A stretch of DNA of 34,217 nucleotides, taken from positions 1-34,217 of the forward strand of contig JAPKCI010000045.1 in the NCBI GenBank assembly GCA_028823035.1, in the 5' to 3' direction. The translations under genes and the position numbers were made by a program. The notes beneath the pieces are model-generated. The model saw nothing but the letters and a program-made list of their open reading frames with translations, made no database searches and was not told where the DNA came from. Each line of letters begins with the position of its first letter. The stretch's first letter is position 1. Shown here in pieces: positions 18,783-25,620 of the stretch. The DNA is from Rubripirellula sp. (GTDB taxonomy: Bacteria > Planctomycetota > Planctomycetia > Pirellulales > Pirellulaceae).

Positions 18783-18883
18783 TGCAACCTCTCTCAACCA
18801 GTATTATTCGATCAATTTTCCGCACAACGTCAACCGCCGCGACCAAGAAACGAAGTCGCCAACCCCGATCGCAAGATGCTTGG

Positions 18884-18917
18884 CCAGCCTCACAAGACAG
18901 CCAGCCTCACAAGACAG
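18884..18917. repeat. Tandem duplication of a 17-base unit
   Basis: The unit ccagcctcacaagacag occurs twice without interruption (18884-18900, 18901-18917) and the next five bases (ccagc) begin a third copy. It sits in the 146-base gap between the phoD-like stop and the putA start, where the putA promoter or leader would be. Confidence 0.9.
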
Positions 18918-18928
18918 CCAGCATTGTG

Positions 18929-21724
18929 TCAGTTCTTCAATGCTTCTGTTGTAACCACCATCGCATCTGCCTGTTTACCATCGTACGCACTGACCACAAT
19001 CCTCGTCCCCGGCGCAAGATCGGGAAGTCCGCTTAAATGCACCTGTCCATTGGCGTCACTCCGTGTCCCCCGAATGGGCCTTCCGTTTGTTTCAGTGAAG
19101 AACACGTCGGCGTCAGCCAGCGTCTGAATGCTCGGCAGACGACAGGTTGGCAACCGGCCGGTTTCGTCGCCCGGAGCATCCAGGAATCCACCGCCACGCG
19201 GCACCTCGGTTGGAGCGTCAATCAGATTCCGAATCCGCATGGCAACTTTTGGGATGGCTTTGCTGGGATCAAACCTCATCTCTAGAAAGTTCCAATAGAA
19301 CGGATCCCCGACTTCGTGGGGCGTCTGATCGGGATCGATGAAACTTTTGTGATACAACGCGAACACTTCCAACTCGCGATCATCAACGTCTTTCATCTTT
19401 GGACCGAAACCGGGGACCAACGCGCGTCCCCCGGAACGCCCAATGGGTCCGAAACTGCATTCGATCACGCGATGCTCAACATTTTTCATGATGCACCCGT
19501 TATGAACATCCCCATAAACGGATACGACTCCCGACCGACTTCCCAGTAACTCCAGCACGCGATCGGCACCTGCTTTGACCCACCCTGCATAATCAGCGGT
19601 GACACGATCCCGTTGATGAAAATGTTTGGGATGATCAGTACTCTGCGATTCTCGAAAGCGTGTCCCGGCCCACACGGTATGCAAGCCATTGATTCCAGTG
19701 ATGGCGATCAATGGCGAGGAATCGGTGGCAATCAATTCCTGCAGCCACCCAAATTGCTCCTCCCCCAACAGGCTACGCGTTGGATCTGTTCGCCCGTACA
19801 GATTCTTGAACTTACCCCATCCCTGATCATCCCAGATGTCAACATCTTGACTGCTTCGCCAAAGGCGAGAGTCCAGCACGACCAGCGTAAAATCGCGGTT
19901 AGGCATTTTCCAGGCCCGCCATTTCTTGGGATTCTCGTACGGATCCACTTGTTCTGCCCCGGTGGTCAAATGATGCACGATCTGGAAATTTCGCTGCATG
20001 TAAGCGGGATCCTGCCCCAACCCTTCGACACTTCGAATGGCAATCTGTTCGGGACCTTTGACATCATCCATCCCATAATCGTGGTCACCAGGGTTCAAGA
20101 CATTCCAGTGCCGCATCATTTGCCAACGACTTGTCGGGCCACAAATCGACCAAGCGATAATTTTATAGGCGTCGTCAGTGCTTGGTGGATACATCACCAG
20201 TTCCATGTACCAAACGTCATCTTCCCAAAGCATCACCTGGAAACCGTACTCGTCGAGATGCTTGTAAGATTGCTCACTCGGCTGATCACGATACTGCCAA
20301 TGATCGCGTTGGCCGGATATCTTCCACGCTCCATCTTTCCGCTGCTGCAGACCTGATGTAATTGCATGGCATGACAATCCGCACAGCCTGTAGGGAGCGA
20401 CCAACCTGGGGAGTCGTCCGACATAGCGACCGTCTACGGGTACGTCACCTACTAGGCCAGTGCCAGGCCCACAAGCGGCAGTCCCAACGCGTCCATCAGT
20501 CGTTACATCAACACCATCTTTCCAAACGGTGTAGTACTGGGTGGCATCAGCTGGATTTCGCGGCAGTGTGACATCAACCACGGCAGTGTGCCGTCGCCAT
20601 TGGTTATTGACAATCGTTGCGGCACCAGCAACTGGCGTCTGCGCCCAACCACCCTGCGGTTCGACTGAGTCCGCCACACGAATCTGTACTTGCTCGCCAT
20701 CAGACGCGAACAAGCCGACCATGCGGACCTTCCAAACTCCGTCTACTTCCTGCAGCGTATCCCCCAATGCATAGCAGGCAAGGCAATCCACGACGCCCAC
20801 ACGACGAGGCTGATTGCTACCTGGATCGACCTTGAATTCATTCACTTCAAAATCCATCAATCCTCTGGCTACAATGCCCGCAAAACCAGCAACTCGCTCT
20901 TTTCCGATTTTGTGTTCGACTGAGCAGGATTGATTTCCTGACTGCAAGCTCGCCCGAATCACGACCTGCCCGGCAGCCGGCTGAGGGGATGCTGCAATGC
21001 GAACCGTCAACTCGCACTGATCGCCGGGTGAAAGCGACACGCCGCCAGCTTCCGCCAAGACGCGGTCCTGCTCTCTTCCATGCCCCCCCTGCGGATGCTT
21101 CTTGCCTGAGGCCGATGCCAAGATTTTAAGTTTTTGATCATCCGACCAAACAACTCGAATCACTTGAGCCAGTTTGCCGTAGCTCTCCAGCAGAGATCCG
21201 CCGCCGATGGCGATACCCATCAATCCGTAACCATCCTGATACATCGACCAGGCAGGATCGTCGCCCGCCTTCACGGCAGGAGTCTCCTGACGATACGTGA
21301 ATTTTGCCTTGATCGTATATTCACCATCCAATTCCCACTCTGTTGCATACAGAATTCCTGTGGGTAGCGATGGATCGTAGTCGGTCTTGAACTCGAACTT
21401 GTTCGTTTCGCCGTGGAATGGAAACCCCGTCCGACGGGCACGGTCGCCGTAATTCTGCAATCGACGTCGCAGCGCTCCACCCTCAATTTTCCAGTAGCCC
21501 GGATTCAATGTCTGCCACTGGTGTCCATGAAAATCAGCGTTAGCTCCACCAAAGTGATAAACGCCAAGCGGTGTAGCGGGATCAGCCGCGTCCGCCAGCG
21601 AATTGGACAAGGGTAGAGTGACCGCGGTTGCTGACGCCGCCATGAAAGCGCGCCGATTCACTCCCCCGGTGCTGCCCGCCGACGTGGACTCTATTCTCGA
21701 AGCCGATTTCTCTGACCCTGCCAT
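18929..21724 (-). CDS. Tat-exported PhoD-like metallophosphatase
   Basis: A 931-residue exported hydrolase of the PhoD/alkaline phosphatase D class. The N-terminus carries a twin-arginine signal (NRRAFMAASA at about 23-32) with a hydrophobic core and an ADA site near 43-46, so folded export is expected. The catalytic half lies after about residue 480: metal-ligand-type GDHDYGMDD around D547-D549, LVVLDSRLWR, SLLGEEQFGWLQ, and GDVHNG at 738-743 followed by a conserved-looking EC(S)FGPIGR region. The first 430 mature residues are an extra beta-rich region (with runs such as YDPSLPTGILYATEWELDGE) that ordinary PhoD lacks and may bind a carbohydrate or polymer. It lies 146 bases upstream of putA on the same strand. 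Exact substrate (phosphodiester, teichoic-acid-like or other) is unknown. Confidence 0.85.
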   Translation of the reverse strand: MAGSEKSASRIESTSAGSTGGVNRRAFMAASATAVTLPLSNSLADAADPATPLGVYHFGGANADFHGHQWQTLNPGYWKIEGGALRRRLQNYGDRARRTGFPFHGETNKFEFKTDYDPSLPTGILYATEWELDGEYTIKAKFTYRQETPAVKAGDDPAWSMYQDGYGLMGIAIGGGSLLESYGKLAQVIRVVWSDDQKLKILASASGKKHPQGGHGREQDRVLAEAGGVSLSPGDQCELTVRIAASPQPAAGQVVIRASLQSGNQSCSVEHKIGKERVAGFAGIVARGLMDFEVNEFKVDPGSNQPRRVGVVDCLACYALGDTLQEVDGVWKVRMVGLFASDGEQVQIRVADSVEPQGGWAQTPVAGAATIVNNQWRRHTAVVDVTLPRNPADATQYYTVWKDGVDVTTDGRVGTAACGPGTGLVGDVPVDGRYVGRLPRLVAPYRLCGLSCHAITSGLQQRKDGAWKISGQRDHWQYRDQPSEQSYKHLDEYGFQVMLWEDDVWYMELVMYPPSTDDAYKIIAWSICGPTSRWQMMRHWNVLNPGDHDYGMDDVKGPEQIAIRSVEGLGQDPAYMQRNFQIVHHLTTGAEQVDPYENPKKWRAWKMPNRDFTLVVLDSRLWRSSQDVDIWDDQGWGKFKNLYGRTDPTRSLLGEEQFGWLQELIATDSSPLIAITGINGLHTVWAGTRFRESQSTDHPKHFHQRDRVTADYAGWVKAGADRVLELLGSRSGVVSVYGDVHNGCIMKNVEHRVIECSFGPIGRSGGRALVPGFGPKMKDVDDRELEVFALYHKSFIDPDQTPHEVGDPFYWNFLEMRFDPSKAIPKVAMRIRNLIDAPTEVPRGGGFLDAPGDETGRLPTCRLPSIQTLADADVFFTETNGRPIRGTRSDANGQVHLSGLPDLAPGTRIVVSAYDGKQADAMVVTTEALKN

Positions 21725-21800
21725 GATTCAATCCGTAATGAAAACTGCGAAAAAAACGGGCAAGCCACCCGGAGATGGCAAACTTGATTACGAGCCTCAC

Positions 21801-21870
21801 ACCTCTCGCCACAAACCTCTCGCCACAAACCTCTCGCCACAAACCTCTCGCCACACACCTCTCACCTGAC
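21801..21870. repeat. Tandem repeat, 14-base unit, four to five copies
   Basis: The unit acctctcgccacaa is repeated from 21801: three identical copies (to 21842), a fourth with a single end change (acctctcgccacac, 21843-21856) and a partial fifth that diverges after acctctc. It is about 77 bases upstream of the phoD-like start. Confidence 0.95.
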
Positions 21871-21952
21871 CACCGAAAACACGTTCCCAAAATCTCCAAT
21901 TGCAGCAAACCATACTCAGGGGCCAACATGCGTTGTATCACATTACCACGGC

Positions 21953-21979
21953 CCAATTCAGCGTTGAATCCTGAATTGG
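21953..21979. other. Perfect 9-bp hairpin
   Basis: CCAATTCAG (21953-21961) and CTGAATTGG (21971-21979) are exact reverse complements around a 9-base loop. There is no T-run on either side, so it is not a standard terminator; an operator or structured transcript element is possible. Confidence 0.55.
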
Positions 21980-22034
21980 AGCGTCGGTTCCTACGTCCGA
22001 CTGCGACGGCCAGTTTCTACCACGATTCAAAAAC

Positions 22035-22068
22035 TGCGGTTAAGGCGAACCTTTCACGGATAACCGCA
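22035..22068. other. 8-bp inverted repeat
   Basis: TGCGGTTA (22035-22042) and TAACCGCA (22061-22068) are perfect reverse complements separated by 18 bases. The arm length and the distance of roughly two and a half helical turns between arm centres would suit either a dimeric regulator site or a stem-loop. Confidence 0.45.
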
Positions 22069-22220
22069 AATCGGACATGCTCACGGGATGACAAAATCAT
22101 AGGCGATCCTGCCCGCACGGACGGTGCCCCGCCCGGTGCTCGCGAAAGAAGCATCATCCGAGGAAAAAGACTACCCCATCCACATTCTGGTGGACGTGTG
22201 ACGAAGCACGGTACCGCCGG

Positions 22221-22340
22221 AACACTGTCAGGCAGCCTTGAACGAACACTGTCAGGCAGCCTTGAACGAACACTGTCAGGCAGCCTTGGAAGAACAATGT
22301 CAGGCAGCCTTGGAAGAACAATGTCAGGCAGCCTTGGAAG
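22221..22340. repeat. Tandem repeat, 24-base unit, five copies, crossing a stop codon
   Basis: Five head-to-tail copies (22221, 22245, 22269, 22293, 22317) share the core tgtcaggcagccttg. Copies 1-2 are identical, copies 4-5 are identical, and copy 3 is a hybrid with the left end of 1-2 and the right end of 4-5. The unit length is a multiple of three. The minus-strand hydrolase gene ends inside copy 5, so its stop codon and last residues are repeat-derived. Confidence 0.95.
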
Positions 22341-23883
22341 ACAGAGGCAGCCCTTCGTGATCGCGATTGCCAACCACCGGTTCGCGGACCAGATTACGCT
22401 TTGCATCCTCGAACCAACGTGTCAGTTCCGGGTCCATTCGCCAAGTCTTCCATTGGACCATTTCTTCGCCCATCCCCCAGGTAATGTTACAAGAAATCAA
22501 TTCGACTACGGTGGCATGATCAAAATAGGACGTATGAACCAGTTCTTTCCCAGAGAGTTCTTTGCAGAATGCCTGAACCCCCTGCGATAAAGACGCCTGC
22601 CCGAGCAATCGTCTTAACATTGGCGCGATGTCTCGCGCGTGGTGATCTGCGGTGGCAAGAATGCGATTGCAAACGGCGGGCGGCAAGGGTGGTACTTGGC
22701 TCTCCATTTCACCCACAGGTGACGCCGTGACCGCAACGATTGTCGCACTTGGCCGATCATTGCCTTGGGCCGCCCGCGTCACGATATTGCGCACCATCCG
22801 ATCGATCGGCGGTTGCAACCAACGGTTGAACAGCGGTGCTAGCACCCAATAATAGGGCCGTGACAACAAACCAATCGTGTCAGAAAAGAAAACTCTCTCT
22901 TGAGGAAACATTTTACTTACGAATGACATTTGAAAAGCGAGGGTAGCCCGCAGTCCATTGATCGCCTCATCATCGGGTGACCAAATCGCCAAATAGCGTT
23001 CACCGTAAATATTGAAGGCATGACGCTGCAATCTTTGCTCGGCAAGAATCCTGTATGACTCAATTGCCGGACGAATGCTGAGCATCGAAAGATGAATCAA
23101 CATGTAGCACAGCGTCACTGTCACCAGAATCAACAAAATGCCTTCGAGACTTCCAAAAAAGTACTCGAGCAACGAAACACCTGTGTCAGGATCGTAACTG
23201 CCGACGTGAACTCCCATGACCGTGTGCTCGACCTGAACCCCCACCCACTCGATTGCCGAAAGAATCGGCACACGAATGATCCCCATCAGCCCTGCTTCAC
23301 TGGCAGGTGGCAGGGTCAGCACCATGTCATTCCCTCGAAATGCATTATTCAGCATCCGTCCCAACTGCAACATCGCTCGCGCCGCGGGTGGAATCAACAG
23401 GATGCCCATGACGACACCCGCCACATTCCAAAGATTGAAGACACTTCGACTGCGATGCTGCAGATAGGGTGTTCCGACGGTAGTCCAGCTTTTCAGGTGA
23501 TCCAGCGGATGCCGCCCCAGCGACTTGGCCTTCAATGTTTTCCAGATCACAGAACCACCATGACTGTGACCGACAAGATGATAGTCACGGCCTTCGGCCT
23601 CAAGTGCCCGCAAACGATCAAGCAGTTTCAATGCAGCCTTGCTACGAGCCCGCTCGCTGTTGTCGCCGGACCAATGAAAGACCTCCGCACCATCAGCGAT
23701 CCGGACACCCCGAGGCAGCCGAGATTGCAATTGAGCTGCAACAGGACTACCAGCCTGCCACCATTTCTGACCGTCGTTCGCATCATCACCCGCGTACGTA
23801 CCATGTACCAAGATCACCAAGGCACTTTGATTTGGTGATTCACTCACGCGGGGAAAAGAAGGGGAGGCATTCTGGTTGGTCAT
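22324..23883 (-). CDS. Membrane-associated alpha/beta hydrolase
   Basis: A 519-residue lipase/esterase-like alpha/beta hydrolase. The oxyanion strand LVILVHGTYAG lies at 22-32 and the nucleophile elbow GHSHGG at 105-110, with Ser107. Two hydrophobic segments follow (about residues 147-175 and 245-275), which should place the protein on or in the membrane. The acid and histidine of the triad cannot be assigned with confidence. I chose the ATG at 23883 (GAGAG 8 bases upstream); in-frame starts at 23955 (ATG) and 23964 (TTG) would add a short hydrophobic leader that could be a signal anchor. The C-terminus is altered by a tandem array: the stop lies within it. It is divergent from corA. Substrate unknown. 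Confidence 0.75.
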   Translation of the reverse strand: MTNQNASPSFPRVSESPNQSALVILVHGTYAGDDANDGQKWWQAGSPVAAQLQSRLPRGVRIADGAEVFHWSGDNSERARSKAALKLLDRLRALEAEGRDYHLVGHSHGGSVIWKTLKAKSLGRHPLDHLKSWTTVGTPYLQHRSRSVFNLWNVAGVVMGILLIPPAARAMLQLGRMLNNAFRGNDMVLTLPPASEAGLMGIIRVPILSAIEWVGVQVEHTVMGVHVGSYDPDTGVSLLEYFFGSLEGILLILVTVTLCYMLIHLSMLSIRPAIESYRILAEQRLQRHAFNIYGERYLAIWSPDDEAINGLRATLAFQMSFVSKMFPQERVFFSDTIGLLSRPYYWVLAPLFNRWLQPPIDRMVRNIVTRAAQGNDRPSATIVAVTASPVGEMESQVPPLPPAVCNRILATADHHARDIAPMLRRLLGQASLSQGVQAFCKELSGKELVHTSYFDHATVVELISCNITWGMGEEMVQWKTWRMDPELTRWFEDAKRNLVREPVVGNRDHEGLPLSSKAA

Positions 23884-24199
23884 CCTTGACACTCTCAGTT
23901 GATAGCACGGAGCAAAAATCACCGCAAATCCAAGTACAGCACAAGGCCGCTGCATTGAAAGCAAATCCGGTGTCTGCGGTACAGGCCCTGCGTTCTACCG
24001 AGAAAATTCCCGACAGGGCAGTCTCCAGAAAAAATGCTGACCCACAATGGTTTGGACCATACTGCCCCTCATGACGCAGGCCAATCCCAATCGTTCTCCT
24101 ACCTGAACGCTCTCTCTGCCTTGACACCTCAACCCGCAGTTTGCGATGGTCGCGCAAGTTCACTTCCATTTACAAGTTCCCTCGCCCCTGACGAACCCG
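23884..24199. other. Divergent hydrolase/corA intergenic region
   Basis: This 316-base gap must contain the promoters of both the hydrolase and the corA gene. No small gene is supported. The plus strand can form a two-part stem structure at 24016-24067, upstream of corA. If the hydrolase or corA starts further upstream (23964, 24146) the gap shrinks accordingly. Confidence 0.5.
24016..24067 (+). promoter_or_regulatory. Possible structured leader of corA
   Basis: GGGCAGT (24016-24022) pairs perfectly with ACTGCCC (24061-24067). Directly inside the right arm a second hairpin, ATGGT-ttgg-ACCAT (24047-24060), stacks on it. Such a two-stem element 130 bases before a divalent-cation transporter gene could be a regulatory leader, but it does not match a riboswitch class I know. 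Confidence 0.3.
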
Positions 24200-25363
24200 A
24201 TGTTTGCAAGACGCCGCCCCGAAGCGGGGGCCCGGCCTGGTACCCTTGTGCTGAGTGCCAATTCAGAGCCTGTAAAACTACGGGTTACCTTGATCTCTGT
24301 AACACACACCAAGGTATTTCATACCCAATCTGTTGAGGAATTGCCGACCCAATTGCTCGAGGGTCAGTTGATGTGGATCGATGTCCGTGGGCAGGGTGAC
24401 GGCACTGTGCTACAAAAACTCGCCTCTCGGTTCCAAATCACACCGCTTGCCATGGAAGACTTGGTCAATGCACCGCAACGACCCAAAATGGAACTGTTCG
24501 AACACCAACAATTGATCATCGCTCACAGTGTTCCAGCCGTGAGCGACAACATGACCCCAAGCCAGTTAGGCATCGTCTTCAACAAGCAGGTTGTACTGAC
24601 GTTTCACGAGAACTGCGACCATGTCCTTGCGCCGATTAACCGGCGGCTTGAGAACCCCCAGGCACGACTACGAAGCAAAGGGCCAGACTACCTTGTTTAC
24701 GCCATCCTGGATTCGTGCGTCGATGGTTGTTATCCGATACTCGAAGGCTTGGGCGAACGCATTGAACAGCTGGAAAACCAGACTTTGCGCGACCCACGGC
24801 CAGACCTACTGGCCGATATTCACCAAACCAAGAACATACTCGTCCGCCTGCGGCGAAGCATTTGGCCACAACGCGAAATGGTTCTAACCCTACTGACGGT
24901 TGACAGTCCGTTCATCGAGAAAGCTACCGAAGAGTACTTACGTGACACAACCGACCATTGCACGCAACTCGCTGACGTTGTCGATATGTACCGAGAATCG
25001 ACAAGCGGACTGATCAACACCTACATGTCAGCAGTCGCCCATCGCAGCAACGAAATCATGAAAGTGCTGACCCTGCTTACCAGTGTGTTTGTGCCGCCAA
25101 CCTTCCTCGCCGGCGTCTACGGGATGAACTTCTCGCAGATGCCCGAATTGTCGATTAACGGCGCGTACCCTGCGGCTCTCGGAATGATGTGCGTGATGAT
25201 TGCCGGCACGCTGCTATACTTTTACCGCCGTGGCTGGCTGCGAAGAACCGCAATCGAAAACGAACCCAACCGCAACGCTGTGGCAGAAACCAAACCACGC
25301 CGCCCGTCTCGCCGCGTCGTCCTTCAGGACTCTGCGGAAACGCAAATTCGGCGAGCCGCCTAA
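24200..25363 (+). CDS. corA: CorA-family magnesium/cobalt transporter
   Basis: A 387-residue CorA-type inner-membrane channel for Mg2+ (and Co2+/Ni2+). The large cytoplasmic N-terminal domain ends in a long helix; two C-terminal helices follow (about 288-311 and 322-345) with the selectivity signature YGMNF at 307-311. A basic tail of about 40 residues (RRPSRRVV) follows. The ATG at 24200 is preferred because the sequence from there (FARRRPEAGARPGTLVL) resembles the start of planctomycete homologues as I remember them; the ATG at 24146 would add 18 residues. No strong ribosome-binding site is seen. It converges on the mscS-like gene, and together they suggest an ion and osmotic homeostasis neighbourhood. 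Confidence 0.93.
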   Translation: MFARRRPEAGARPGTLVLSANSEPVKLRVTLISVTHTKVFHTQSVEELPTQLLEGQLMWIDVRGQGDGTVLQKLASRFQITPLAMEDLVNAPQRPKMELFEHQQLIIAHSVPAVSDNMTPSQLGIVFNKQVVLTFHENCDHVLAPINRRLENPQARLRSKGPDYLVYAILDSCVDGCYPILEGLGERIEQLENQTLRDPRPDLLADIHQTKNILVRLRRSIWPQREMVLTLLTVDSPFIEKATEEYLRDTTDHCTQLADVVDMYRESTSGLINTYMSAVAHRSNEIMKVLTLLTSVFVPPTFLAGVYGMNFSQMPELSINGAYPAALGMMCVMIAGTLLYFYRRGWLRRTAIENEPNRNAVAETKPRRPSRRVVLQDSAETQIRRAA

Positions 25364-25385
25364 CAAACCACCTCCGCTGCAACCG

Positions 25386-25402
25386 TGCGATCAGCCATCG
25401 CA
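25386..25402 (+). other. 6-bp hairpin after corA
   Basis: TGCGAT (25386-25391) and ATCGCA (25397-25402) pair around a 5-base loop, 23 bases after the corA stop. No T-run follows, so a terminator role is only possible. Confidence 0.3.
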
Positions 25403-25461
25403 GACCCGGCGAACATCACACGCTGGACTGGCGCCCAATGGATGCCGCCACTCTGGTCAAC

Positions 25462-25489
25462 GAATCGATGGCAGGGAATCGATGGCAGA
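25462..25489. repeat. Tandem duplication of a 14-base unit
   Basis: gaatcgatggcagg (25462-25475) is followed directly by gaatcgatggcaga (25476-25489), differing at the last base. It lies in the convergent gap between corA and the mscS-like gene. Confidence 0.85.
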
Positions 25490-25536
25490 CTTGACACTCA
25501 ATCGCATTGACACGCGATTGCGTGCCTTCAGAGGCT

Positions 25537-25566
25537 CGATCTGGCAGACAGCGATCTGGCAGACAG
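25537..25566. repeat. Tandem duplication of a 15-base unit
   Basis: cgatctggcagacag occurs twice exactly (25537-25551, 25552-25566). It is the second small array in the 257-base gap between the converging corA and mscS-like genes. Confidence 0.9.
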
Positions 25567-25620
25567 GAAACCAAGACCGCCCGGCGTTCCCGCCCCTCCC
25601 GTTGTTGTGTCCCCTGGGGG

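Larger units (their letters stand above)
21725..22323. other. Repeat- and hairpin-rich intergenic region
   Basis: No gene is supported in this 600-base gap between the hydrolase stop and the phoD-like start. It holds a 14-base tandem array (21801-21870), a 9-bp perfect hairpin (21953-21979), an 8-bp inverted repeat (22035-22068) and most of a 24-base tandem array (from 22221). Open frames that cross it are made of repeat-derived peptide and are not credible. The promoter of the phoD-like gene should lie at its left end. Confidence 0.7.

Noticed and set aside
22221-22340. Could the 24-base repeats be a small CRISPR array?
   Set aside because: Copies are directly adjacent without spacers, and no cas gene is present.
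21775-22590. A 271-codon plus-strand open frame across the phoD-like/hydrolase gap
   Set aside because: Much of it is translated tandem repeat, it overlaps the hydrolase 3' end on the other strand, and it has no ribosome-binding site or recognisable domain.
24016-24067. M-box or other known magnesium riboswitch before corA
   Set aside because: The element is much too short and lacks the multi-helix core I would expect; only an unclassified structured leader is proposed.
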